Below, in pieces: positions 51,026-60,398 of a stretch of DNA of 64,000 nt (positions are counted from its first letter, which is position 1; each line of letters begins with the position of its first letter). A program made the position numbers and the translations under genes. Location of the stretch: contig NZ_JACCBA010000001.1 of NCBI RefSeq assembly GCF_013409365.1, positions 9,176,001-9,240,000 on the forward strand. Direction: 5' to 3'. The notes beneath the pieces were generated by a model, which saw nothing but the letters and a program-made list of their open reading frames with translations, was not told where the DNA came from and did no database searches. The stretch is from Actinomadura luteofluorescens (GTDB lineage Bacteria; Actinomycetota; Actinomycetes; Streptosporangiales; Streptosporangiaceae).

Positions 51026-52636
51026 TCAGGTGCTCGCGCTCAGCTCCAGATCCTTGATCTTCGGGTCGCCCTCGTCGGCGAGGTAGTCCGCCGCGCGCGT
51101 GGCGTCCTTGCCGTCCGCGAGCTTGGCGGCCTTGCAGACCAGGGTGCCGGCGACCGCGACCACCACGTTGACGGCGAGCGCCAGCATGCCGACGTACACC
51201 GTCGTCTTGGTGTCCAGGCCGAGGTCGCTCAGCGGGTAGGCCGAGCCGCCGAAGTGCTCCTTGCCCTTGGCCGGGTTCGGGATCTGGTACAGCATCCACA
51301 GGCCGGCCGCCATGCCCGCGGCCCAGCCGGCGATGAGGGCGCCGCGGTGGAACCAGCGGGTGACGAGGCCGAGACCCACCGCCGGCAGCGTCTGCAGGAT
51401 GATGACGCCGCCGATGAGCTGCAGGTCGATCGAGAACTCGGGGTCGAGCGCGAGGATGCACACGACCGCCCCGGCCTTGACGATCAGCGAGACCAGCTTG
51501 CTGACGGTCGCCTCCTCCTTGGCGTCGGCGTCCCGCCGGATGTACTCCTTGTAGATGTTGCGGGTGAACAGGTTGGCCGCCGCGATCGACATGATCGCCG
51601 CCGGGACCAGAGCGCCGATGCCGACGGCGGCGAACGCCACGCCCGCGAACCAGTCCGGGAACATGTGGTCGAACAGCAGCGGGACCACGGTGTTGGTGTC
51701 GGGCTTGCCGCCGGTGCTGACCGGCTTCACCCCCGCCGCGATGGCCATGTAGCCGAGCAGCGCGATCAGGCCGAGCACGAAGCTGTAGGCGGGCAGCGCC
51801 GCCATGTTGCGCTTGATCACGTTGCGGTTCTTGCTGGCCAGCACGCCGGTGATGCTGTGCGGGTAGAGGAACAGCGCCATCGCCGAGCCGAGCGCCAGCA
51901 TCGCGTAGTTCAGCTGGCCGCTGGCGGCGACCGTGATGCCGTCGCCCGGCGCGGGCGTCTTGTCGAACTTGGCCTTGGCCGCGTCGAAGATGTCGCCCCA
52001 GCCGCCGAGCTTCGCCGGGATGTACAGCACCGCGACGATGATGACCAGGTAGATCAGCACGTCCTTGACGAAGGCGATCAGCGCGGGCGCGCGCAGTCCG
52101 GACTGGTAGGTGTAGGCCGCGAGGATCACGAACGCGATGATGATCGGCCAGTGCCCGTTCACGCCCATCGCCTTCAGCACCGCCTCGATGCCGACCAGCT
52201 GCAGCGCGATGTAGGGCATCGTGGCGACGATGCCGGTGATCGCGATGACGAGCGCCAGCGTCGGGGAGCCGAACCGGGCCCGGACGAAGTCGGCCGGCGT
52301 CACGAAGCCGTGCACGTGCGACACCGACCAGAGCTTGATCAGTACCAGGAACACCAGCGGGTACACGACGATCGTGTACGGGACGGCGAAGAAGCCCGCC
52401 GCGCCCGCGCCGAACACCAGCGCCGGGACGGCCACGAACGTGTAGGCGGTGTAGAGGTCGCCGCCGATCAGGAACCAGGTGATCCAGCTGCCGAAGCTGC
52501 GGCCGCCGAGGCCCCACTCGTCGAGGCTGTGCATGGAGTCGGGCCGCCGCCACCGCGCGGCGACGAAGCCCATCCCGCTGACCAGCAGGAACAGGACGGC
52601 GAAGACGATGATCTCGGTGAGGTGGTCGCGTGCCAT
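51026..52636 (-). CDS. mctP: Sodium:solute symporter, MctP-like monocarboxylate permease
   Basis: 536 aa with about 13 hydrophobic segments. SSS features: DEWGLGGRSFGSWITWFLIGGDLYTAYTF-type N-terminus, YTYQSGLRAPALIAFVKD, FLYPHSITGVLASKNRNVIKRN and AAVGIGALVPAAIMSIAAANLFTRN. MctP proteins take up lactate, pyruvate, propionate and similar acids. The upstream DUF3311 gene is the usual partner, 4 nt away. Confidence 0.9.
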   Translation of the reverse strand: MARDHLTEIIVFAVLFLLVSGMGFVAARWRRPDSMHSLDEWGLGGRSFGSWITWFLIGGDLYTAYTFVAVPALVFGAGAAGFFAVPYTIVVYPLVFLVLIKLWSVSHVHGFVTPADFVRARFGSPTLALVIAITGIVATMPYIALQLVGIEAVLKAMGVNGHWPIIIAFVILAAYTYQSGLRAPALIAFVKDVLIYLVIIVAVLYIPAKLGGWGDIFDAAKAKFDKTPAPGDGITVAASGQLNYAMLALGSAMALFLYPHSITGVLASKNRNVIKRNMAALPAYSFVLGLIALLGYMAIAAGVKPVSTGGKPDTNTVVPLLFDHMFPDWFAGVAFAAVGIGALVPAAIMSIAAANLFTRNIYKEYIRRDADAKEEATVSKLVSLIVKAGAVVCILALDPEFSIDLQLIGGVIILQTLPAVGLGLVTRWFHRGALIAGWAAGMAAGLWMLYQIPNPAKGKEHFGGSAYPLSDLGLDTKTTVYVGMLALAVNVVVAVAGTLVCKAAKLADGKDATRAADYLADEGDPKIKDLELSAST

Positions 52637-52640
52637 CGGC

Positions 52641-52889
52641 TCAGCCCCGCTTCTTCGTCATCTGGTACACGAGGACGGTGCAGGCGACGCCCAGCGGGAT
52701 GAAGGCCAGCTGGATCCAGTAGAAGGCGGGGAAGCCCGCGAGGCGGGGCTTGTCGCTGTTGTAGAGGAACGTGAGCAGCGGGAGCGCGACGGGCACGATC
52801 AGCAGCCAGTTCCAGGGGCTCCGGTCGGTGCGGTCGGCGACCGGCGGAGGCTGGGTCGGAGTCGGTTCCCGGGAGTCGTCGGGAGTCAT
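52641..52889 (-). CDS. DUF3311 small membrane protein, partner of the SSS symporter
   Basis: 82 aa, ATG with GAGGAGG upstream. Two membrane segments (NWLLIVPVALPLLTFLYN and AFYWIQLAFIPLGVACTVLVY) with a Lys/Arg-rich C-terminus. DUF3311 genes commonly precede mctP-type symporters and probably encode an accessory subunit. Confidence 0.88.
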   Translation of the reverse strand: MTPDDSREPTPTQPPPVADRTDRSPWNWLLIVPVALPLLTFLYNSDKPRLAGFPAFYWIQLAFIPLGVACTVLVYQMTKKRG

Positions 52890-53246
52890 GGGGGTCCTCC
52901 TCGTCTTGCCCGCGCACGGTCCGCCCGGGTCGCGTGACGGGACCGTGCCGGGGGTGCGGCCGGGCGAGCCTACACACCCCCTGGTCACAGCCGGATATCG
53001 GCCGCGGCACGACTTCGGTGGATCGCTCCACCCTAGGAAGGGCCAGGTAGGGAACCGGTCGGCGCCGCGTCAGGGAACGGTCAGGACGGTCCGCGCGGCA
53101 GCCGTCTCCGGCCAGGGCCGCCCGTCGCCTGCGAGCGAGAGAGGAGCGCCCCCGCCCGGCTGGGGGGCCGGTGTTCGTCCAGGTCATGGACGTCGCTCTC
53201 GGTGTACGGCCGACCCCGTGCGGGGGCGTCATGGTAACCTCGCCGC
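52890..53246. other. Intergenic promoter region between DUF3311 and the trp leader
   Basis: 357 nt holding promoters for the divergent DUF3311-mctP and trpEG units. I see no gene. It includes short GC-rich inverted repeats but no element shared with region 1. Confidence 0.5.
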
Positions 53247-53285
53247 ATGCGAACCGCAGCCTCCCGGTGGTGGTGGCGCCGCTGA
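53247..53285 (+). CDS. trpL: trp leader peptide MRTAASRWWWRR
   Basis: Twelve codons with three consecutive Trp codons (53268-53276) and stop TGA at 53283, located 106 nt before trpEG and followed by an attenuator hairpin. Run of Trp codons senses charged tRNA-Trp by ribosome stalling, as for trpE leaders of other actinomycetes. Confidence 0.9.
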   Translation: MRTAASRWWWRR

Positions 53286-53318
53286 GGCGGTGCCGGTTCG
53301 CGCGTGTTCAAGACCAGG

Positions 53319-53351
53319 CGACCGCCCTCACCCGGCGGTCGTTTCGTATTT
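53319..53351 (+). terminator. trp attenuator terminator
   Basis: CGACCGCC (53319-53326), loop CTCACCC, GGCGGTCG (53334-53341), then TTTCGTATTT. An intrinsic terminator between the Trp leader peptide and trpEG; competing pairing with the GGTGGTGGTGGCG region would give antitermination. Confidence 0.85.
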
Positions 53352-53390
53352 GCGACGCCCGGTGGGGGCCCGACATGAGGGGCCACCGCG

Positions 53391-55553
53391 GTGGAGACCG
53401 TCTCACGACAGCCGCTTACCAGCGAGTTCGTCACGGCCGGGGGCGTACGGGTGACCCGTACCGCCGTCCCGGTCGACTCCGAGCGCAAGTCCGACGTGCT
53501 GAACGTCCTCGTCGCCGCCGTGGGGGAGCGGCGCGGGGGCGTGCTCAGCTCCGGCATGGAGTACCCGGGCCGCTACAGCCGCTGGCACATGGCCTACGTC
53601 GATCCCTGCCTGGAGATCGTCGCGCGCGGCCGGACGGTCGCCGTCCGGCCGCTGAACGGGCGCGGCCGGATCGTGTTGCCCGCGCTGGCGGGGGCGCTGC
53701 GCGGCGTCGGCGAGGTGCGGACCGACGAGCCCGGCCTGTTCGAGCTCTTCGTCCCGGCGGCCGAGGGCTTCTTCACCGAGGAGGAGCGCAGCCGCCAGCC
53801 GACCGTCTTCACGGCGCTGCGCGCCATCGTCGACCTGTTCCGCTGCGACGACCCCCACCTCGGCCTCTACGGGGCGTTCGGGTACGACCTGTCATTGCAG
53901 TTCGAGCCCCTGCGGACCAGGCTGGAGCGGCCTGACGACCAGCGCGACCTCGTCCTGCACCTGGCCGACGAGATGGTCGTCGTCGACCGCAAGCGCGAGA
54001 CCTCGCACCGGATCTCCTACGAGTTCGAGGTGGACGGGTCGGGCACCGCGGGTCTGCCGCGCGACACCGGGGCGACGCCGGTCCGGCGGCGGGCCGGCGT
54101 CCCGGCGCAGCCCGTCCCCGGCGTCTACGCGCAGATGGTGCGAAACGCCAAGGAGAAGTTCGTCCGGGGCGACCTGTTCGAGGTCACGCCGGGGCACGCG
54201 ATGTACGGCCGCTGCGACGCGCCCGCCGCCTTCTTCGAGCGGCTGCGGGAGTCCAACCCGGCCCCGTACGAGTTCCTGTTCAACCTCGGCGACGGCGAGT
54301 TCCTGGTCGGCGCGTCGCCGGAGATGTTCGTCCGGGTCAGCGGCGACCGCGTCGAGACCTGCCCGATCGCCGGGACGATCAGGCGCGGCGCCGACCCGCT
54401 GGAGGACGCCGAGCAGATCCGCACCATCCTGTCCTCGGCGAAGGACGAGTCCGAGCTGACCATGTGCACCGACGTGGACCGCAACGACAAGTCCCGGATC
54501 TGCGTGCCCGGCAGCGTGCGCGTCCTCGGCCGCCGGCAGATCGAGATCTACTCCCGGCTCATCCACACCGTCGACCACATCGAGGGGCGGCTGCGCCCGG
54601 GCTTCGACGCGCTCGACGCGTTCCTCACCCACATGTGGGCGGTCACCGTCACGGGCGCGCCCAAGGCGTGGGCGATGCAGTTCATCGAGGACCACGAGGA
54701 CTCGCCCCGCCGCTGGTACGGCGGCGCGGTCGGCTGCGTCGGCTTCGACGGCTCGATGAACACCGGCCTGACGCTGCGGACCGCGCAGATCCGCGACGGC
54801 GTGGCGACCGTCCGCGCCGGCGCGACGCTGCTCTACGACTCCGACCCCGACGAGGAGGAGCGCGAGACGCACCTAAAGGCCAGCGCCCTGCTGAGCGCGC
54901 TCGCCGCCGCGCGCAAGGGCACCGGGGCCGCGCCGCAGGAGGCGCCGCTCCCCGCGCAGCCGGGCGAGGGCGTCAGGGTGCTGCTCGTCGACCACGAGGA
55001 CTCGTTCGTCAACACCCTGTCCGACTACTTCCGGCAGCACGGCGCCTCCGTGGCGACCCTGCGGCACGGGTTCCCGATCCGGATGCTCGACGAGCACGCC
55101 CCCGACCTGGTCGTGCTGTCGCCCGGCCCCGGACGCCCGGAGGACTTCGGCACCCGCGCGCTCCTGGACGAGCTGGACGCCCGGAAGCTGCCGGTGTTCG
55201 GCGTCTGCCTCGGGCTGCAGGCGATGGTCGAGCACGCCGGCGGCGAGCTGTCGCTGCTGCCCGAGCCGTCCCACGGCAAGCCCGGCCAGGTGAAGGTCAC
55301 GGGGGGCGACCTGTTCGAGGGCGTGCCGGAGGAGTTCACCGCCGCCCGCTACCACTCGCTGCACGCCACGCCCGACCGGGTGAAGGGGTTCCAGATCACG
55401 GCGCTGACCGGGGACGTCGTGATGGCGATCGAGGACCCGGTGCGGCGGCGCTGGGCCGTGCAGTTCCATCCCGAGTCGATCCTCACCGCGGCCGGGGGCG
55501 CCGGTCACCGCATCGTCGCCAACGTCCTGCGCCTGTGCCGCGCCGGCGGCTGA
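53391..55553 (+). CDS. trpEG: Bifunctional anthranilate synthase TrpE-TrpG
   Basis: 720 aa from GTG 53391. TrpE part (about residues 100-500): GEFLVGASPEMFVRV, CPIAGTIRRG, ELTMCTDVDRNDKSR, HIEGRLRPGFDALDAF and GAPKAWAMQ. TrpG glutamine amidotransferase part (about 535-715): VLLVDHEDSFVNTLSDYF, LSPGPGRPED, GVCLGLQAM with nucleophile Cys, and WAVQFHPESILT. Converts chorismate and Gln to anthranilate. The Trp attenuator in front shows this is the tryptophan-controlled enzyme, though a fused TrpEG/PhzE-like layout is also used in secondary metabolism. Confidence 0.93.
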   Translation: METVSRQPLTSEFVTAGGVRVTRTAVPVDSERKSDVLNVLVAAVGERRGGVLSSGMEYPGRYSRWHMAYVDPCLEIVARGRTVAVRPLNGRGRIVLPALAGALRGVGEVRTDEPGLFELFVPAAEGFFTEEERSRQPTVFTALRAIVDLFRCDDPHLGLYGAFGYDLSLQFEPLRTRLERPDDQRDLVLHLADEMVVVDRKRETSHRISYEFEVDGSGTAGLPRDTGATPVRRRAGVPAQPVPGVYAQMVRNAKEKFVRGDLFEVTPGHAMYGRCDAPAAFFERLRESNPAPYEFLFNLGDGEFLVGASPEMFVRVSGDRVETCPIAGTIRRGADPLEDAEQIRTILSSAKDESELTMCTDVDRNDKSRICVPGSVRVLGRRQIEIYSRLIHTVDHIEGRLRPGFDALDAFLTHMWAVTVTGAPKAWAMQFIEDHEDSPRRWYGGAVGCVGFDGSMNTGLTLRTAQIRDGVATVRAGATLLYDSDPDEEERETHLKASALLSALAAARKGTGAAPQEAPLPAQPGEGVRVLLVDHEDSFVNTLSDYFRQHGASVATLRHGFPIRMLDEHAPDLVVLSPGPGRPEDFGTRALLDELDARKLPVFGVCLGLQAMVEHAGGELSLLPEPSHGKPGQVKVTGGDLFEGVPEEFTAARYHSLHATPDRVKGFQITALTGDVVMAIEDPVRRRWAVQFHPESILTAAGGAGHRIVANVLRLCRAGG

Positions 55554-55711
55554 CGGTCCCCTGGGCGGAGGGCCCCGTAGTTCCGAAGCACTAGGGACGG
55601 GGGCCCGGAAATGGGCCTGAGGTTCCTGTCGCGGCCCCCGTCGCGGCGGAAGACTTGTTCCCGGTCACAGCGCGCCGCCGGTCCGGGGTGCGGGTGATCG
55701 CCGTTATCCCG

Positions 55712-55742
55712 CGGAGGGGGGAGGGCCGCCCTCCCCCCTCCG
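55712..55742. terminator. GC-rich hairpin downstream of trpEG
   Basis: Perfect 14-bp stem (55712-55725 with 55729-55742) and 3-nt loop, 159 nt after the trpEG stop. Another GGGCCCC...GGGGGCCC pairing lies at 55572-55608. Neither has a U-tract. Confidence 0.5.
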
Positions 55743-55817
55743 TAACAAAACGGATAATTCGGTCATCCGTAACGTGCTTGTGGTTTCTTGGGTCTCTCTG
55801 GGGGGACGCCGGGGGCC

Positions 55818-55964
55818 ATGATGACAATCCTGTGGCTCATCGCGGTCATCCTGGTGATCGCCGGCATCTACGTGATCCTCGCGCGGCGCGACCTTCTCTG
55901 GGGCATCGTCCTCATCGTCGTCGGACTTCTCGTCGGCCCCGGCGGGGTGAGCATCTTCACCTGA
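55818..55964 (+). CDS. 48-residue membrane peptide
   Basis: MMTILWLIAVILVIAGIYVI followed by a short LARRD loop, a second hydrophobic stretch and GPGGVSIFT at the C-terminus. Two membrane segments, GGGGG ribosome site upstream. Small proteins of this kind ending in a GPGG motif are common in actinomycetes; function unknown. Confidence 0.65.
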   Translation: MMTILWLIAVILVIAGIYVILARRDLLWGIVLIVVGLLVGPGGVSIFT

Positions 55965-55988
55965 CCGGAACATGGCCGGCCGGGGTGA

Positions 55989-56013
55989 AAACCTGACGAG
56001 ACCTGTCAGGTTT
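55989..56013. promoter_or_regulatory. 25-bp inverted repeat operator before the SDR gene
   Basis: AAACCTGAC, 7-nt spacer GAGACCT, GTCAGGTTT: perfect 9-bp arms, ending 19 nt before the SDR ATG. Probably a regulator site overlapping the SDR promoter. Confidence 0.65.
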
Positions 56014-56032
56014 CGGTGCCAGCATCGTCCCC

Positions 56033-56950
56033 ATGAGCCGTCCACTGACAGGAAAGATCGCACTGGTCGCGGGCGCCACGCGCGGAGCGGGTCGGGGAAT
56101 CGCCGTCCAGCTCGGCGCCGCGGGCGCGACCGTCTACGTGACGGGACGGTCCACCCGGACCCAACGGTCGGAGATGGACCGTCCCGAGACCATCGAGGAG
56201 ACCGCCGAGCTGGTCACGGCCGCGGGCGGCGAGGGCATCGCCGTCCAGGTCGACCACCTCGACCCGGCACGGGTCGCCGCCCTCGTGCGCCGCATCGACG
56301 GCGAGCGCGGGCGGCTGGACGTCCTCGTCAACGACGTCTGGGGCGCGGACCGCCTCTTCGAGTTCGGCAAACCGCTGTGGGAGCAGTCCCTGGACGACGG
56401 CCTGCGCATGCTCAGGCTGGCCCTCGACACCCACGCCATCACCAGCCACTGCGCCCTGCCCCTGCTGATCCGCCAGCCCGGCGGCCTGGTCGTGGAGATC
56501 ACGGACGGGACGGCCGAGTACAACGCGGCCTACCGCAAGGAATGCGGCTACTTCTACGACCTCGCCAAGACCGCCGTCATCCGGATGGCCCTCGCGCAGT
56601 CGGAGGAGATCGCGCCCCACGGCGCGACCGCCCTCTCGCTGACGCCCGGATGGCTGCGCTCGGAGGCGATGCTCGACAACTTCGGCGTCACCGAGGAGAC
56701 CTGGCGCGACGCGACCAAGGCGACGCCGCACTTCGCGATCTCCGAGTCGCCGGCGTTCGTGGGACGCGCCGTCGCTGCCCTGGCCGCCGACCCGGAGCGG
56801 GCGCGCTGGAACGGGGCGTCGCTGTCCAGCGGCGGGCTCGCCCAGGTCTACGGGTTCACCGACACCGACGGCAGCCGCCCCGACGCCTGGCGCTACATCG
56901 TCGAGGTGGAGCAGGCGGGCCGCCCCGCCGACGTCACCGGGTACCGCTAG
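56033..56950 (+). CDS. Short-chain dehydrogenase/reductase
   Basis: 305 aa. Rossmann motif VAGATRGAGRGIA, GRSTRT, VDHLDPARV, LVNDVWGAD in place of NNAG, and YDLAKTAVIRM with Tyr/Lys, here preceded by ECGYF. The catalytic Ser region reads EITDGT. Substrate unknown. Its stop shares a CTAG with the convergent WYL gene. Expression is likely controlled at the inverted repeat at 55989. Confidence 0.88.
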   Translation: MSRPLTGKIALVAGATRGAGRGIAVQLGAAGATVYVTGRSTRTQRSEMDRPETIEETAELVTAAGGEGIAVQVDHLDPARVAALVRRIDGERGRLDVLVNDVWGADRLFEFGKPLWEQSLDDGLRMLRLALDTHAITSHCALPLLIRQPGGLVVEITDGTAEYNAAYRKECGYFYDLAKTAVIRMALAQSEEIAPHGATALSLTPGWLRSEAMLDNFGVTEETWRDATKATPHFAISESPAFVGRAVAALAADPERARWNGASLSSGGLAQVYGFTDTDGSRPDAWRYIVEVEQAGRPADVTGYR

Positions 56951-57942
56951 CCGGCGGGCCGGTCCGCCGCCCGGTACAGCTCCGCGAGCCGGGCGGCGTC
57001 CCGCGCCATCCGCTCCCGCAGCTCCGGCGGGGCGAGGACCTCGATCTCCGGTCCGAGCCGCCTCAGCTCGGACGCCGCGACGAGCGCCGACTCCACGGGC
57101 AGCACGGTCACCATCCACCCCCGCTCGTCGGGCTCGCCCGCGGCGGCGGCCGCCTGCCGGGCCGCGTACGGCTCGACGGCGTACCGCAGGATCCGCATGC
57201 CGGCGGGGGACAGGCGCACCGTGGCCTCCTCGCGCAGCACCGACCGCACGAAGGCGGCGGCCTGACCGCGCCAGTGCCCGGCGAGGTCGAACTCCTCGTC
57301 GCGCCGGAAGAACTCCCCGGTGGGGCGGACGGCGGCGACGCGGTCCACCCGGTAGGTGCGGTGCCCTCCGCCGGCCCGCGCGACCAGGTACCAGGTGCCG
57401 TTCTTGAGGACGAGCCCGTACGGCTCCGCCGTCCGGGTGACCTCGGTGTCCTTGCGGCGGTAGCGCAGTTCCACGGTCTCGTCGTCCCACACGGCGCGGG
57501 CGAGGTCGCGCAGCAGCGGCGGCGGCCCGCTCTCGCCGAACCAGCCGGGCGCGTCGAGGTGGAAGCGCTGGTTCGCGCGGGCGGGCGCGTCCCGCAGTGC
57601 CCTCGGCAGCGCGGCGAGGACCTTCAGCTCGGCGGCGGCCAGCGCGTCGGCGCGTCCCATGTCGCCGGCGGGGCCGGGCAGCCCGGACAGGAACAGCGCC
57701 TCGGCCTCCTCGCGGGTGAGCCCGGTGAGCCGCGTCCGGTAGCCGCCGACCAGCCGGTACCCGCCGCCGCGCCCCTGGTCGGCGTAGACCGGGACCCCGG
57801 CCGCCGACAGCGCCTCCATGTCCCGGTAGACGGTGCGCTCGGACACCTCCAGCTCGCGCGCCAGCTCGGCGGCGGTCATCGTCTCCCGCGACTGCAGCAG
57901 GAGCACGGCGGAGATCAGTCGGGCGGCGCGCACGGGGACCAT
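56947..57942 (-). CDS. WYL-domain HTH transcriptional regulator (DeoR-like)
   Basis: 331 aa. N-terminal HTH_11: LISAVLLLQSRETMTAAELARELEVSERTVYRDM without long linker, GRGGGYRLVGGY, then a WYL domain YGLVLKNGTWYLVARAGGGHRTYRVDRV and a WCX-type C-terminus. These regulators often sense nucleic-acid fragments or small ligands. Faces the SDR gene tail-to-tail. Confidence 0.92.
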   Translation of the reverse strand: MVPVRAARLISAVLLLQSRETMTAAELARELEVSERTVYRDMEALSAAGVPVYADQGRGGGYRLVGGYRTRLTGLTREEAEALFLSGLPGPAGDMGRADALAAAELKVLAALPRALRDAPARANQRFHLDAPGWFGESGPPPLLRDLARAVWDDETVELRYRRKDTEVTRTAEPYGLVLKNGTWYLVARAGGGHRTYRVDRVAAVRPTGEFFRRDEEFDLAGHWRGQAAAFVRSVLREEATVRLSPAGMRILRYAVEPYAARQAAAAAGEPDERGWMVTVLPVESALVAASELRRLGPEIEVLAPPELRERMARDAARLAELYRAADRPAG

Positions 57943-58032
57943 CCTGCCGAACGGGAGGGTTCTTGACAATTTCGTGGGAGGTTCGCCGCATTCGCCTGTC
58001 CCGGCGGGCCGGGGGGCTGTTAATTTCGCGGC

Positions 58033-59058
58033 GTGCCTACCGACGACACCACCCTCGCGGCGTTCATCGACGCCCTCCCGAAGGTCGAGCTCCACGTCCA
58101 CCTCGTGGGCTCCGCCTCCGTCCCGACCGTCCTCGAACTCGCCCGCCGCCACCCGGACGGGCCCGTCCCCGTCGGCGAGCGCGAGCTGCGCGCCTTCTAC
58201 GAGTTCCGCGACTTCCCGCACTTCGCCGAGGTCTACGAGTCGGTGTCGAGCCTCGTCCGGACCCCGGAGGACGTCGGCACGCTCGTCTCCGGCGTCGCCC
58301 GCGACCTCGCCGCGCAGAACGTCCGGTACGTCGAGCTGACCGTCACGCCCTTCACCCACCAGCGGGCCGGGATGCCGATGCCCGCGGTGACCGAGGCGCT
58401 CGACCTCGCCGCCCGCGAGGCCCGCGACCGGCTCGGCATCCGCGTCTCCTACATCTTCGACATTCCCGGCGAGTTCGGCGCCGAGGGCGCCCGCGGCACC
58501 CTCGACCACGCGCTGCACCACCCGCCGGAGACGCTCGTCGGGTTCGGGATCGGCGGCATCGAGCAGTGCCGCCCGCCGTTCCGGGACGCGTTCCGCGACG
58601 CCTTCGCCGCCGCCCGCGCCGCCGGCCTGCGCAGCGTCCCGCACGCCGGGGAGATGACCGGCCCGGAGACGATCTGGGAGGCCATCGAGGGGCTCGGCGC
58701 CGAGCGCATCGGCCACGGCACCAACTGCCTGGACGACCCGCGCCTCGTCGCCCACCTGCGCGAGACGCAGCTGCCGCTGGAGGTCTGCCCGACCTCCAAC
58801 GTCTGCACCGGCCAGGTCGCCGACCTCGCCGCCCACCCCCTGCCGCGGATGCTGGAGGAGGGGCTGTTCGTCACCCTGAACAGCGACGACCCGCCGATGT
58901 TCAGCACCACCCTCACCGGCGAGTACCGCGTCGCGGCCGAGGCGTTCGGCCTGGGCCGCGCCGAGCTGGCCTCCCTGGCCCGCAACGCGGTGACGGCCTC
59001 GGCGCTGGACGAGGAGGGACGCAAGGCGATCATCGCCGACATCGACGCGCTGGGCTGA
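58033..59058 (+). CDS. add: Adenosine deaminase family protein
   Basis: 341 aa with GTG start; TTAATTT 5-12 nt before it suggests a leaderless transcript. Metal and catalytic motifs: KVELHVHLVG, VPHAGEM, RIGHGTNC, LEVCPTSN and LNSDDPP. The family deaminates adenosine or aminodeoxyfutalosine; LHVHLVG instead of LHxHLDG is a small deviation near the zinc site. Housekeeping purine salvage is likely. Confidence 0.9.
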   Translation: MPTDDTTLAAFIDALPKVELHVHLVGSASVPTVLELARRHPDGPVPVGERELRAFYEFRDFPHFAEVYESVSSLVRTPEDVGTLVSGVARDLAAQNVRYVELTVTPFTHQRAGMPMPAVTEALDLAAREARDRLGIRVSYIFDIPGEFGAEGARGTLDHALHHPPETLVGFGIGGIEQCRPPFRDAFRDAFAAARAAGLRSVPHAGEMTGPETIWEAIEGLGAERIGHGTNCLDDPRLVAHLRETQLPLEVCPTSNVCTGQVADLAAHPLPRMLEEGLFVTLNSDDPPMFSTTLTGEYRVAAEAFGLGRAELASLARNAVTASALDEEGRKAIIADIDALG

Positions 59059-59067
59059 GCCGGACGG

Positions 59068-60321
59068 TCAGCCCCAGGCCATGCGCCGCCAGGGGCTGCC
59101 CGGGTCCTCGGCGAGGACGCGGTGGCCGGTGAGGGAGCGTTCGTACCATTCGCCGAACTCGCCCTCGTCGAACCGCAGCATCCGGCCGAGGACGTACCCG
59201 GCGGAGAACTCCTGCCACGACCCGTACACCTGGTGGGCGCGGTGCCCCGCAGTGAGGACGCGCTTCTCGGCCTCCTCCTCGTCGCAGTACCCGGCGTTCA
59301 GGCCCCACCGGGCCATGTTCACCGCGCGACCGAAGTCGTAGCCGAAGACGCTCTCCACGCGGCCGTCGGGCGGGAGCAGGCCGTCCGCCCGGAAGCGCGC
59401 CTCGTAGCGCAGGACCGCCTCGGACAGCTCCACGACCTCCCGGACGGTCTGCTCCGAGATGTCGCGCTCGCCGCACCAGGCGACGATCGCCTCCTGCCAG
59501 GCCCGCTTGCCGGTGCCCTTGCCGCGCCGGTCGAGCACCATCTGGATCGCCGGGTCGCTGTTGCGGGCGTCGAGCAGCGCGTCCATCTGCTCGCGCCAGC
59601 CCTCGGAGTCGGTGACGCCCCAGTCGCGCTCCAGCAGCACCCGGTCGTCGCGGGCGCCGTCCCGGTCGGCGAGCCTGTTCCAGGCGACGCCGTTCCCGAC
59701 GGCCAGATGGGCGCCGACGGCGAGGGCCGCGGCGAGCCGCCCCCACGCGGCGCCGCCGGGGTCGGTGACGAGGATGTCGTGGTCGCGGTCGGGGCGCCGC
59801 TCGGCGTCCGCGAGCAGCTCGGCGACCCGCCGGTGCGCCTCGCCGCCGGGCGGTATCTGCGCCAGCAGTTCGCGCAGCGGCAGCAGCGCGCCGCGCGGGC
59901 CCGCGTCCTCCAGGATCAGCCGCGCGGCGTGCACGCCCGCGGCGCCGGCGCGCTTGGGGTCCTGCAGCGATCCGAACCCCGACATCGCCGCCCAGGCGCG
60001 CCGCGCGGCCTCGCCGGTCCGCCCCGCGGCGGCCAGGACGTGGGCCGCCTGCGCGTCCAGCCCCGCCCGGACCCCGGCCGGCATCGACGCGGCCCCCCGG
60101 TCGAGGACGTCCAGGACGCGCTGGGCCTCGCCGGTCCTGCCCGCGGCGGCGAGCGCCCGCGCGTACCGCGCCCGGGCCCCCGCGGCGGCGGCCGGCTCGC
60201 CGCGCGCCTCCATGGCCTCGGCGGCGTCCGCGTAGGCGGCCGCGGCCTCCGCGTTCCGCCCCTGCCGCTCGTACTTCCTGGCGCGGTCGAGCACGGCGCC
60301 GGCATCGGCCTGAAACGTCAT
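59068..60321 (-). CDS. DUF1266 protein with TPR-like N-terminus
   Basis: 417 aa. The N-terminal 150 residues are Ala-rich helical repeats (RARKYERQGRNAEAAAAYADAAEAME, GRTGEAQRVLDVL) like TPRs. The C-terminal 220 residues match DUF1266: NMARWGLNAGYCDEEEAE, GSWQEFSAGYVLGRM. Function unknown; no signal peptide. Convergent with add (9-bp gap). Confidence 0.82.
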   Translation of the reverse strand: MTFQADAGAVLDRARKYERQGRNAEAAAAYADAAEAMEARGEPAAAAGARARYARALAAAGRTGEAQRVLDVLDRGAASMPAGVRAGLDAQAAHVLAAAGRTGEAARRAWAAMSGFGSLQDPKRAGAAGVHAARLILEDAGPRGALLPLRELLAQIPPGGEAHRRVAELLADAERRPDRDHDILVTDPGGAAWGRLAAALAVGAHLAVGNGVAWNRLADRDGARDDRVLLERDWGVTDSEGWREQMDALLDARNSDPAIQMVLDRRGKGTGKRAWQEAIVAWCGERDISEQTVREVVELSEAVLRYEARFRADGLLPPDGRVESVFGYDFGRAVNMARWGLNAGYCDEEEAEKRVLTAGHRAHQVYGSWQEFSAGYVLGRMLRFDEGEFGEWYERSLTGHRVLAEDPGSPWRRMAWG

Positions 60322-60398
60322 CGATCCCTCCAGGCCACACCGTACCGCCCGCGAAGATCTTGGTGACCGCCCTCCCGGAAAGCCGTCAGGATGGAGCG

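Noticed and set aside
53391..55553. trpEG as the anthranilate source of an esperamicin-like product
   Set aside because: It is 20 kb from the tailoring genes, lacks the cluster promoter dyad, and has a tryptophan leader peptide and attenuator, so primary metabolism is the better reading.
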